Assembly (NCBI GenBank): GCA_026545765.1
Contig: JAIFAC010000230.1
Location: forward strand, 62,001 to 126,000
Length of the DNA stretch: 64,000 nucleotides
Source of the DNA: Plantago major
Taxonomy: Eukaryota > Streptophyta > Magnoliopsida > Lamiales > Plantaginaceae
Direction: 5' to 3'
In this document: in pieces, positions 54,159 through 64,000 of the stretch
How positions within the stretch are numbered: position 1 is the stretch's first letter
Layout of the letters: each line of letters begins with the position of its first letter
Notes under the pieces: model-generated
Database searches by the model: none
What the model saw: the letters and a program-made list of their open reading frames with translations, nothing else
What the model was told of the DNA's origin: nothing
Translations under genes and position numbers: made by a program

Positions 54159-54600
54159 CTAACGTAGATCGGGCGATGCATCTTTGTTTAGAGGATCTAC
54201 AAAACAACTCTTACCATCAGTGGTAAATAAATACCCTCTTGTGGACTTGGTTTCTGTGATATCAGATATCCATTTTTCAATAATGAATCCTCCTGATACT
54301 GTTGGATATCTCCCATAGTGTAATCCATAACTCATTGAGTACTTCAAGTACCTTAGTCGATGATGATTAGTCTTCCAGTGTTTATTTATAGGATCACATG
54401 TGAACTTAGCCACCATATTGACTACATGTGCAGTAATCAGACGAGTGATGTCCATTATGCACATTAGATTGCCAATTATCCAAGAATATAACATCGACTC
54501 TACATGATCACCACTATGTTGCTTATTTTGATGTGATATGTGTACACAAATCCACATCCAGGCATTTTTCTTGTGCATCAATAAGTCTCCATAGTTTCTC
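54159..54600 (-). pseudogene. Copia RT-RNase H relic of element C
   Basis: About 140 open codons. LRYLKYSMSYGLHYGRYPTV and WISDITETKSTRGYLFT match the Copia region between RT and RNase H (usually LRYLKGT..GL and DWAGDxxxRKSTSGYxF). WIIGNLMCIMDITRLITAHVV corresponds to the connection segment (GSLMYxxxxTRPDI..AV). Several catalytic-region residues are substituted and no upstream RT motif (YVDD) is open. Confidence 0.8.
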
Positions 54601-57600
54601 CAAACTTCAGACTACCTCAGTTTTATTGATAGCGATAAAAAAGAACGCTTTGACTCGTGCTCCAACATAAGTCAACCTATTTCATGTCTACAACTTTCAT
54701 AATTCTTCTGAACAAAAATTTAGTTTAGACAAAGAAATATATGCGTTTTCCATGCCCCTCCAATAGCCTTAATTGGAAACTATCATTATTTGAACTCGTA
54801 GTTCAATCAATTAATTCCACGCCAGTAACATGGTCTTAATTAGAATTAATCGCATTATGGACCTACAGTCCAACCAATTTTCCTTACGAAAATCTTTGCT
54901 CCACCTCGAAACAACCACGAGAGAACATTCACAAGTATCCATACTTGCAAAATTGTGTATTGGTCACACTAATTCCATTGTACTATCAAGTGCCAAGTGC
55001 GGGAATAATTCCTTTAGAATTTTACACCTTCCCCACATTTATAGAATTTCAAGCCATTCTATATTTAATGTGGTCTGTTCATACATGTCAAGAAACTAAA
55101 TTTCCACATTATGAGACCCACGTAAATTAAAACTTGAATTCTAACAAGTACAAAGACCAAAGTCTCATGTACATTCAATAACACCACATGGGAGATGAGT
55201 CTTTTCTTCTCAACTAGCGAACGCAAAGCTCCCCTCCCCACATGAACAAAGACTCTCCAAAGTTAAAAAACTTTCGGAGCTTCATTCTATATGGTAGCCT
55301 CTAGAGACAATGCTTAGATGTCTGTCCTTCGAACATTTTCTGCCAAATAAGCTAGAAAATCTGGTCCTAAGTACTTGTTCTTCCTTGCCCTTTTACCGCA
55401 TCTAGATTCAAACTCATGAGCCTTGGTATTCTCTTGATTGAAATCCTAGTTTGCATTCATTCCTCTAGTTTCAATTTAATTGAACAACTAGAATAGACAG
55501 GAGTTACAAACATCAGGTTTGATCCTTCTGGGTCAAGGTTCGGACCACTTGGTTCAGACTCAGTTTCCGAACCAAAATTACGCTTAAGGTCAATTTCTTC
55601 ATCTATGGACAAGGGAAGAAATCTCAAATATTTAGCAATCATTGATTCAACGAACCGTTCCCACGCCAATATCATTAATCTTGGACCTAAAGACCAAGAA
55701 ATTGATATACATTACTATTAGCATATCCAAAGAATATGTAGTCCATAGTTCTGGGACCAAATTCCGCTTGCCTTGGGTTAGGTACTTCTACCTTCGCCAA
55801 CCAGCACCACTAATCGATACTTGATAGAAGTTAGGCGATCTCTCCTTAACTTATATGGAACTACTATGTTGTTGTGCTTGTGAAAATTCTGTTAAGAATT
55901 TTGTTATCCATGAGAATGGTCTATCCCCACAATTCTAGTAAAGTCCAGAATTCAACAACATCCACTTTGCTTCTAATAAAGTATAAATTATATCAGTGTC
56001 ATTACTATATTTAGCAAACGCACCAAAGTACGTTTTCCATCTTCACACAAGTTCATTGAACAGAAGGCGATTTTATACAAGTTAGTTTCATATTCACATG
56101 GTGAGCTAAGTGAACTTCACGGTTGAAGTCGCATCACTTCTTTCATGCTCAACGATAACCGAGTCGTGTCAAATTCTTTTCCACCATAGATTAGGTTAAC
56201 CAACAATTTTCGTTTCTACACCACTTTTCAAGTGGACTCAATGCAATTACCACATATAACTAGTATCCGTACTTACAAAAAGTTTTTATCTCAATTGCTT
56301 TAGTCAACATATTCAACCAATATTTCACAAAGCTTATTGAGTTCCTTAGAACTTAACCACACATTAACGTATCAAGACACTATGCATTCTTGAATTATTA
56401 TGTGCCAACAACATGAGGGAAACATTTGTCCATAAGTTAATATGACAAACCACAATTTAGAAAATTATCATTCTCCCCACATTTGTAAAGATTCAAGATG
56501 TTACACATTTAGTGTAGTCTTTTCATACACCGACAAATAGAATTTCTGCATAACAAGACCCACTCAAATGGTACTTGAATTTCCACCTTCCATGGACACA
56601 AAGTCCCATGCACCTCCCAATACTAGGGAAGGATTTCTCATGCATTTCATGTATAACAAGTACATATGCACTGAATATGACAACTTACACAATCATCACA
56701 CAATATTACATAAACGAAATGTAATAAACTCATCATACAAAACAAACATGACCACACATACTTTGTGTACTTTTGTATGATTTCAAATAGATGATTGAAC
56801 CAAAACATGCATATAATGCAACTTCAAAAAGTAACAGCATGAGAACACATATTGCCTTTAACTCTCACAAGTTTCAGGTTAAAATCACAACAAGTTTCAA
56901 CATACACGTACTAACAAAGTTACGTATACGGTAAAGCATGCCCACAATGTATCATAAGCAACTTCATGATACATAAGTAAAAATTACAAAACCAAATGGA
57001 AATAACATGACATACTAACACAACAAACTTGTAAAATTAACCAAACATTTACGAAGCACATGGCAATTTAAACGAGGGAAAGGACAAAGCATGTCATTCA
57101 CAAAAAGCAAAACAACCAGTTCTCAAACATATAGAAATCGCACCAAGTTTTAAACCAAAGGTTGTGATGATTGAGTGGTATGTTGCTCAAGTGGTTTGCC
57201 AAAGGTTATGGGTTCAAACCCCAATAAATGCAGCATTCCAGATTTAATTTTCATGTCCCCACATATCAACCAAAATTAAACCGGGCCACACAAAAATTAA
57301 ACAAAGACACTTTAACAAAAAATGAAAACGTACCGTTATTCGAGCTCAAGTGAACCACCAGCAAAATTTTAAAAAAATCGCACCAAGTTTTAACCCAAAT
57401 GTTGTGATGGTTGAGTGGTATGTTGCTCAAGTGGTTTGCCAAAGGTTATGGGTTCAAACCCCAACAAATGCAGCATTCCAGATTTAATTTTTCATGGCCC
57501 CACATATCAACCAAAATGAAATCGGGCCACACAAAATTAACCAAAGACTTTAACAAAAAAACTAAAACGTACTGTTATTCGAGCTCGAGTGAACCACTAA

Positions 57601-57832
57601 CAAAATTAAAAAGAATCTCAATAACACAAAGGTATCGAACATGACACCTCTTGCTTGTTAGCAACTCCTTGTGCCACTGGACCATTGCGTCTATTTGTAG
57701 CATACATGATCTGAACAGGTATCTCAAGGATCTTACACGAGATTGGATCCACTTCCATTCGTTTCTGTCTCCAAGCAATGACTCCATTCGTATATCCATC
57801 TTCAAACACATCAAACATAATTTGTCTTAAGT
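54601..57832 (-). pseudogene. Element C: degenerate internal DNA
   Basis: Minus-strand remnant without a readable pol. 54990-55200 and 56460-56640 are similar to each other (CCCCACATTTATAGAATTTC versus CCCCACATTTGTAAAGATTC, then a GACCCAC block), suggesting an internal duplication. 57135-57615 is a 240-bp tandem duplication. 57618-57818 is a short minus-strand open stretch with no recognisable family. Confidence 0.45.
57135..57615 (+). repeat. 240-bp tandem duplication with tRNA-like boxes
   Basis: Copies start at about 57135 and 57375 (AATCGCACCAAGTTTTAA). Each holds TGATTGAGTGG or TGGTTGAGTGG and GGGTTCAAACCCC about 45 bp apart, similar to Pol III boxes A and B. Similarity continues through GGCCACACAAAAATTAA and CGTTATTCGAGCTC. 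Confidence 0.88.
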
Positions 57833-58771
57833 TGTTGGAAATTTATAGAAGAGCGGCAGGGTATTGAAGATATATATAAATGAAGTAACATGTAAGAGAA
57901 CAAATTAAGGACTGCTGTGGCGAGAGTTGGCTCTCGGTCCTTAAGACAAATTTGCCCCGCTTAGATGCCTACGGTTGCAATTAGCAAAATGTCTCCCAAG
58001 ATTACACAACAGGTGAATCTGTAAGCTGGCACTTGAAATCACAGATTCGAGTGGACTACTGCAATATGGAAAGACATGCTTAAAAGAATAAGAGAAGAAA
58101 GAAGGAGAGAATTTGGATATCTCTTGTTATGTGTATAAAATTCAACTATGGACCTCTATTTATAGTTTTATAAAGTTGTGACCAAAAGATGCAATTGTTG
58201 AACAAAAGACTTCTGGTACCGAATAGATATGTACTTTCGTAACATACAATCATTCACTAAAAGACATGTTGTTCCAGTGGCAACACTTGCCACTTTAGGC
58301 GCCCAGGTCATGGGTTTGACACCCACCTGTCCAGCTTTTAAGTATTTTTGCCTCTTTTCATGTACAAATGCACCCCTTGCAAATTACACACTTCAACTCA
58401 TATTCTTTCACAAAAGCTACATAGCCCAACCGAAAGTCGATTTATTGGATGAAATTGGTCATGGGTTCGACAGCCCTTTAAACCATTTTCTCCAATTTTT
58501 CACCTTTTCACCTATTCTAGCTCCTTCTTAATTTTAGCTATGTGGAATTATTCCAACTCTTTGATTTTCCATAACTAGTACATCAACCAACACACTTTGA
58601 GCATTAATTACTCTTTCACAATTGAATTTTAGTAATATTTGTTCAAATGTCTTCTATTAATATAGTAGACAATGCACGTTCCAGAAACCTCTGTTTCCGA
58701 CGTGTGGGGCCCCATTTGGTTGAGATACAAAGTCATAGACAAACCACTCTTGGTTAACTAAAATTCCAACA
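57833..58771 (-). repeat. LTR of element C (right)
   Basis: 939 bp, starts TGTTGGAAATTTATAG and ends AAAATTCCAACA on the plus strand. It contains GGTTTGACACCC and GGGTTCGACAGCCC, which resemble box B motifs. Confidence 0.92.
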
Positions 58772-58776
58772 GAGAC

Positions 58777-60176
58777 TTTGTGTCAAAATCGTACCGTCTA
58801 GTCTCCAAAAAGTAGTCTAATATGATATAATGGCACAAATAATTTTCTAAAAACCTATATAATTTGATATGGGGAAATAAGTCCGACCCCAGTTGACCAA
58901 ATCAAGAGGGTCTTCAACAAGATAAGGGATGTTTCCCATAGAGGTTTCCCGTTAAGGACATCCGAACCTTACTATTGTCAACTAAAGGAAGGTTTCCCGA
59001 AGAGTTTCCGACCTTCAGAGGTTTTCCGCTAAGGACATCCGGACCTTATTATTGTCAACTAAAGAATGGTTTCTCGAAGAGGTCCCGACCTTCAGAGGTT
59101 TTCCCATAAAGGTCCCGACCTTATAAGGTTCTGGCCTTAGGAGAGGGAAACATAATATAACTTTTCACCTACAAATTAAGAAACCAACCTTGGGAATCCC
59201 GACCTTACTTGGTGAAGAGGCTCTAACGCATGACCTTCACGCGCCACCATGGTTCGACGTCCACATGTCATGATCTGATTGGACCAACTTACTTGTTCAT
59301 TGGACTATCTCCTATAAGTAGGAGGCCATCTTCCTCATTTGAAGTAAGTATTCACTTGTAACCTCTTCAATACGTTAAATCTAATTTTCCGGCCTAAAAG
59401 GGTCTAACCCCTACCTCTTATTTCAGGTTCTTCAATAAGGTTACCTAATGAAGTTTACCAATGAAGTTCTCTAACAAGGTTCACAAGGTATAAACCTTAG
59501 ACTATTTTGGACTTGACCATTTTAATACTACATCATAATTAAATGGGTAAGTCTCATGGGATATCATCTACTATAAAGATAACAGGAGACCAACTAACAT
59601 TAGAGTTATTAATGAGAACTTAAAGTGTTTAATTAAAAACACATTCATGTTTTTCATAAACAAAAAATGCATTTTGTCATTGACGTTTAGCTTTAAAATG
59701 TGGTTGTTTTTATTAACAATATATGTTTATCTATGTTTAAATGAACATCGTAGGGTCGAGGGTCTAACACACGAGGTTGCGATAATTAAATTAGGTGGGA
59801 TATAATTAGAATTTCTAAAATTGTAATCTCATACTCACAAACCTAATATGTTCCTGTTTCTCTATAACATGCGTTGCTATTGAAAAAAAGAGTAGCTCAA
59901 GTAAAACCCCACACAAAACGAATACTACATTGTAACATAATTAGGCAAAATGAACAAACAATCTGTTACATGTCGCAGGGCTAATTATACCTGTTGAAAT
60001 GAAAGAAATCAATAAAAGCAGTGCACACCTTTAATTTTGATATGATTTCTCGATCACAAATCAAAATGTTACTTTAACGACAATAATTCCTTTATCATCT
60101 GCTTCATGAATCGGACTCCATTGCTCCAATACCTCTATGAATCCAATGTCCATGACGTACTCCAAAATATCACACG
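58777..60176. other. Intergenic, with a short tandem repeat and LTR-like part
   Basis: 58939-59115 has two and a half imperfect ~78-bp units (GAGGTTTTCCGCTAAGGACA). 59220-59480 has CTCCTATAAGTAGGAGG and a CT-rich leader, as in a solo LTR, but I could not match termini. The remainder is AT-rich. Confidence 0.5.
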
Positions 60177-60183
60177 TATATAA
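60177..60183 (+). promoter_or_regulatory. TATA box of WAT1-type gene
   Basis: TATATAA, 78 bp upstream of the ATG at 60261, in a normal position for a plant promoter with a ~45-bp 5' UTR. Confidence 0.65.
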
Positions 60184-60260
60184 GTCACCATTACACACCC
60201 AATAAAATGCACACTCAACACATAATTCTATACTAAAGCGTTACAGACAGAGATTTGAAA

Positions 60261-62106
60261 ATGGACTCCAAATTTGTAAAAGATACGAGGCCATATTTTG
60301 CTGTCATTCTCATGCAGTTCGGCTATGCAGGCACTGTTATCATTGCGAAAACCGCCCTTAACCAGGGCATGAACCATTACACTTTTTCTGTCTATAGGAA
60401 TGTCTTTGCCACGATTTGCTTTGCCCCGTTCGCCTTTGTTCTCGAGAGGTAAAACGTACTTACTGTAATGTTCTACGTCCTACTTTCTAAGTTAACATTA
60501 ATGCGTGTGATATGAACTGTTCTGTTTTTTACAGGAAAATTAGACCGAACATGACACTGCCTATTCTTGCCAAGATAGCATTACTCGGCTTTCTAGAGTA
60601 AATACTCTAGAGACTCTTCATACGCATTATTCTCCAATGTGAGATTTTCTTGGAGATAAATAGTTTAATTTCTGTATTACAGGCCGGTTCTTGATCAAAA
60701 CTTGTACTATTCTGGGATGAAATTTACTACAGCAACGTTTGCATCGGCCATGTGTAATGTTCTTCCTGCCATAACCTTTATCTTGGCATTGACACTTAGG
60801 TAATTATATGTTCGACGAATTAATATAGGTTCATTAATGCACTCTAGCAAGTTCGGACTTTTTGATATGATGGATTTTTTCAATCCTGGTAGACTATACA
60901 GATCATTTCTCATAAAGATTATTTTTTCCAGACTAGAGAGGGTGAACATGAAAAGATTACGTGATCACATAAAGATTGTGGGAACATTAGTCACAGTTGG
61001 CGGTGCCATGATTATAACCCTCGTAACAGGGCCAGTGATTGGATTTCCCTGGACAAAGAATATGCCAGAGTCGAAAACAACTGAGGATATAACTAGTAAA
61101 CTACAGCCTATCAAGGGCGCAGTCATGATCTCAATAGGTTGTATTTGTTGGTCTCTCTTTTACATTCTTCAGGTGTGTTCTGTTCTTTCTTTGTTGAATT
61201 TCCCAAATGTGTAATATTTTTCGGTACTAAGCTTTTGTTCTTTGCTGTAAACAGGTAAATGTACTGAAGTCCTATCCTGCTGGACTGACCTTGACAAGTC
61301 TAATATGTATGGTTGGAGCATTGCAAGGAACTATCCTCACTCTCGTCGTTGAGAGAAACAACTCTGAAATATGGGCACTAGGATGGGATGCTAAACTCCT
61401 AGCTTGCGCTTATGCTGTAAGACTCTCACTTGATTCGATTTTTAGTATTTTTACCATTTCACAGAAAGACACAATCTTCTGGCCAAAAAAAACAGTTTTA
61501 CTCCTAATTCCTAAAGTTTGCACTTTCTTGAAAGTTGCTCACTAAAGTTTACACAATCTTTATGCAAGTCTGTGATCCGAACCTGAGGTTTCGAACAGGC
61601 ACCTTTATGTTTAAAAACTTAACCTTTTTACAAATTTTTCTGTTGTCCTGCTGATAAAAACATATCGATGCGTGCAGGGTATAGTCTCTTCAGGAATTGG
61701 TTACTATGTGTCAGGATTTGTCAGCAAGGAGAAAGGACCAGTCTTTTCGACGTCTTTTAATCCTCTAAGCATGGTCATTGTCGCAATAATGAGTTCCATC
61801 ATATTTCGCGAAAAATTAAATGTTGGAAAGTAAGTAACTTCTATTTCGCAAAAAACTAAACTACTTCATGTTACATGAGTATCAGATAATCATAAAGAGT
61901 TGATAATTTGCAGAGTTACGGGAGCTGCAGTGATTGTTACCGGGCTATACTTAGTGATATGGAGTCGAAGGAAGGATCACAATGAAACGATCCACAGTGA
62001 CTCAGATCCAATTGATCAAGAGTTGTCGAAAAGTACTGAAACAAAGGCTGTAACAAGTGAATGTAAAAATGTTCCCCAGGCATTGTCAACGGACAATAAT
62101 GTTTAA
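60261..62106 (+). CDS. EamA/WAT1-type (nodulin MtN21-like, UMAMIT) transporter
   Basis: Seven exons: 60261-60448, 60535-60597, 60683-60799, 60932-61172, 61255-61416, 61678-61829, 61914-62106. The total is 1116 nt, 371 residues, usual for the family. All introns are GT-AG. The start is MDSKFVKDTRPYFAVILMQF. Two EamA (DMT) domains: residues ~10-145 with FGYAGTVIIAKTALNQGM, HYTFSVYRN and FLEPVLDQNLYY; residues ~180-325 with KGAVMISIGCICWSLFYI, YPAGLTLTSL, VSGFVSKEKGPVFSTSFNPL and LNVGKVTGAAVIVTGLYLVIW. About ten hydrophobic segments are expected. The tail is hydrophilic. Family members sit in plasma membrane or tonoplast and move amino acids or auxin; the substrate here cannot be inferred. The splice model is mine and keeps one frame throughout, with no frameshift. 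TATA at 60177, AATAAA at 62273. Confidence 0.95.
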
Positions 62107-62272
62107 GGACGGCATATTTACTGACTGAAAGCACTTTGAGATGTTAAGATGAGTATCCATTAATGTACAGAGTTAGAAACTAATCAGTTTCTAGCCATTG
62201 TTAAACATCTGTAAACTAATGAGTTGGATGTTTATGTTGGGAAAAATTTGTTAGTTCTTGATTGCACAAATC

Positions 62273-62278
62273 AATAAA
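62273..62278 (+). terminator. Polyadenylation signal of WAT1-type gene
   Basis: AATAAA 167 bp after the stop codon. Confidence 0.6.
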
Positions 62279-62559
62279 ACAATCAAGTGAAATTCAAAAT
62301 GATCTCCATTTACGGAGTATGTTTGTGTAGAAAACTCACATTATGAATGTAAACATTGATTTATTGAATGAATGATGAAAGGCTTTCCTAAAAGAGAAGT
62401 GCTGGTCGCCGGATAGCAAAGTTTTATTGTCTAGTAACTTGAGTAGTTGAGTGGTTTTTGCAAAACTCCAATGTCTATCCCCGTAACCTCTAGCTCCCTG
62501 GTTAAAGGATCCTGGTTCTTATAGTACTTTTTAAAAAGAAACACAAACGACATGGATGT

Positions 62560-63340
62560 TCGAAAGACCCATCTTGGACCTGATATACTGAAGAATGAAG
62601 ATCTGCAGGACCGAGAGTCATCTGCTAAGTTTTGTTGTGGTGGACAGAATTAGCTAGCTTGATGATCTTTGCCTGAAGTTTTTCCCGGATGAAAGGATGA
62701 TCGACATATATGTGTTTCTTTTATCATGGAGAACAGGGTTATGAGTTAAACAAAAATCACTCCTGCTATCTGTAAAGAGCAGAACTGAGGATTAGCCATG
62801 TTAAGACTTGCAGTTTGTAAAAAGTAGGACATATCAGGCCTTGTAATGGTCAAGTATAAGAGCCTGCCATTCAATCTTCTGTACTATTATGATCCTTCAA
62901 TGTGGTGTGCCAATCTCTGTAAGCTTATGTTTAGGGCTCATGGGAGTATCTAAGGGACTGCAAGCAAGATAACATCGGTAAGAAAATCTAAAGCATACTT
63001 CCTTCGACATAATTCTTTTAGGAGTTCTCATAACTTCAATGCCTAAAATGTACTTCAGGACACCAAGGTCATTAATTGAGCACTTGTCATCCAAATATTT
63101 GTTGATATTGGTGATCTCAGACATGTCAGTTATCACATTTTGCAAACAGAGAGCTATAAGCTCTAGATTGAACATAACCAAAATATATGAGAGACACAGG
63201 TAGCTTTGTAGACCATTGGTGTTGAGCCTGTTTCTAATGAAATGAACCACTTCTGTTCCTTGAGTTATCTCAAACAGGGTACTGCATATGAAATTGATGT
63301 CGCAGTTTCATGTAGTTCAAAATGGACTTCTCTGTGTATC
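62560..63340 (-). pseudogene. Copia reverse transcriptase fragment
   Basis: Minus strand. The open stretch 62897-63250 has ITDMSEITNINKYLDDKCSI, NDLGVLKYILGIEVMRT and PLDTPMSPKHKLTEIG, the Copia RT region just after the YVDD motif (usually LKKxLxxxFxMKDLGxLKYFLGIEV). The YVDD itself is not intact. Sequence similar to the following connection region continues out of frame to ~62560. It has no LTR beside it and is a fragment of a lineage different from elements A and B. Confidence 0.82.
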
Positions 63341-64000
63341 TATAATATTTCTTGTGTCCGTCTTGTGGGTGAATCGCACTTTTGATCCCTTAAGTGACCA
63401 TCAACTTTGATTTGAGTCCATACAGTGATTTATTTTTTTCAATTTTGGTCGCAGGGATTGTATGGCTTGATCATATTACACACGAGAAACACACGCCAAC
63501 ACATTAAAAAATGCTGAAACCTTAAACGAGTTTGCAAGTCCATTTACCTGGAACTTTTGCCGCAAATTGGAGATATTAACGCTAGCAATTGCCGCCTCCA
63601 CATTTACTCTCCAATCCCAAGCATTACTGCCTCTTTTCTTCATCCAAAAACAACCATTTATTGCTTCAATACTAACCAAATCTTTGTCTCAGATGCCATG
63701 CCAAACCCTGATTATGGTAAGCTAAAAGTCTATCTTTTTAAGTACAAATATGCATAATTCGACTGTATGAACTACGAAGCATTGAAGTTGATGTATTCAA
63801 GTGTTTGTATAGAAGATTCTTGTATATTTAGTATGTTGCTATGTTTATTTGTTTTTTCTAAGCAAATTAAATTCATTGAGCCCAAAAGGTATGGGGAAAA
63901 CCCGACCAAATACAAACTCGCAAAAATGTAAAGTAGTCAAGCTACTACGAGCTACACTTACAAGTGAAAAGGAAAGGACTCTAGTAAATACTATGATACT
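63341..64000. other. Window edge, noncoding or possible 5' gene region
   Basis: 63365-63460 resembles one long TIR (ATCGCACTTTTGATCCCTTA and TTCAATTTTGGTCGCAGG). 63540-63720 is less AT-rich and ends at a GTAAGC donor-like site (63718), so a first exon or captured fragment is possible, but the open frames of about 65 codons match nothing I recognise. Confidence 0.35.

Larger units (their letters stand above)
52293..58771 (-). mobile_element. Element C: decayed Copia LTR retrotransposon
   Basis: 5-bp TSD GAGAC at 52288-52292 and 58772-58776. LTRs at 52293-53238 and 57833-58771 are direct repeats of about 940 bp ending TTCCAACA. The coding relic (RT/RNase H) is on the minus strand, so the element runs right to left. 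A CATGTGGGGAT polypurine-like sequence beside the left LTR (minus strand) agrees. The internal 4.6 kb has lost recognisable gag and most of pol. No clear PBS is left beside the right LTR. Confidence 0.88.

Noticed and set aside
55457..55675. 72-codon minus-strand frame in element C
   Set aside because: Lies where pol should be but shows no Copia motif.
57618..57818. 66-codon minus-strand frame in element C
   Set aside because: Plausible residues but no family recognised and no continuation; could be a gag remnant, not enough to call.
58871..59532. Solo LTR
   Set aside because: TATA and leader-like layout is present but no matching TG..CA termini with a target duplication could be fixed.
63476..63757. 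Overlapping 66-67 codon frames on both strands near the window end
   Set aside because: No homology that I recognise, and both strands are equally open; a first exon cut by the window cannot be excluded.

Overview
This is nuclear DNA of a flowering plant, almost certainly a eudicot. The evidence is plant-type spliceosomal introns, a WAT1/UMAMIT-type transporter gene, Copia retrotransposons of the Sirevirus type, Stowaway and Harbinger-like MITEs, a Cassandra-type 5S-derived LTR, and AT-rich intergenic DNA. I cannot name the species. Only two conventional host genes are visible: an intronless TFIIB-like gene (19572-20441, +) and a seven-exon EamA/WAT1-type transporter gene (60261-62106, +). 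Nearly everything else is transposon DNA, often nested.

Left to right. 1-9261 is the 5' part of a decayed Sirevirus-type Copia element on the minus strand (element A): accessory gene, pol fragments with the integrase core deleted, gag remnants, PBS and LTR. It sits in a LINE ORF1 (9262-10352, -). 10353-19414 is AT-rich and holds a (TA)n tract, a MITE with a 180-bp tandem duplication, two degenerate repeat fields and a Mutator-like (MULE) element with a 10-bp TSD. That MULE ends about 110 bp upstream of the TATA box of the TFIIB-like gene. 21319-22793 is a second long-TIR MULE with a 10-bp TSD, carrying a nested 592-bp element. A Stowaway MITE follows one base beyond its TSD. 23223-24068 is a Cassandra-type LTR with the 5S rRNA-derived segment and a PBS remnant, interrupted by another Stowaway MITE. 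25935-27385 is a degenerate ~21-bp satellite.

27745-44490 is a nearly complete 16.7-kb Sirevirus-type element on the plus strand (element B). It has a CATTT TSD, two ~1.42-kb LTRs, PBS, gag, PR-IN-RT-RH and PPT, plus an unusually long ~6-kb accessory region between pol and the 3' LTR. The 3' LTR carries a 1.6-kb Harbinger-like insertion with a TAA TSD. 44491-52292 is noncoding DNA with inverted-repeat and MITE-like structures. 52293-58771 is a decayed minus-strand Copia element (element C) with a GAGAC TSD. The transporter gene follows, then an antisense Copia RT fragment (62560-63340).

The most interesting object is the accessory region of element B. It contains a reading frame that stays open only if three short GT-AG introns of 78, 77 and 79 bp are removed. 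Two consecutive internal exons are each exactly 108 nt and all junctions are phase 0, so the region looks like tandemly duplicated exon-intron units inside a retrotransposon. Element A carries the same gene with intron-like units. A 9-mer, CTCAGAAAG, recurs ten times in element B, in all three codon phases and in noncoding parts. A second theme is that frameshifts in both Sirevirus copies cluster at CTG/CAG sites, which may reflect methylation-linked mutation or consensus error rather than ordinary decay.
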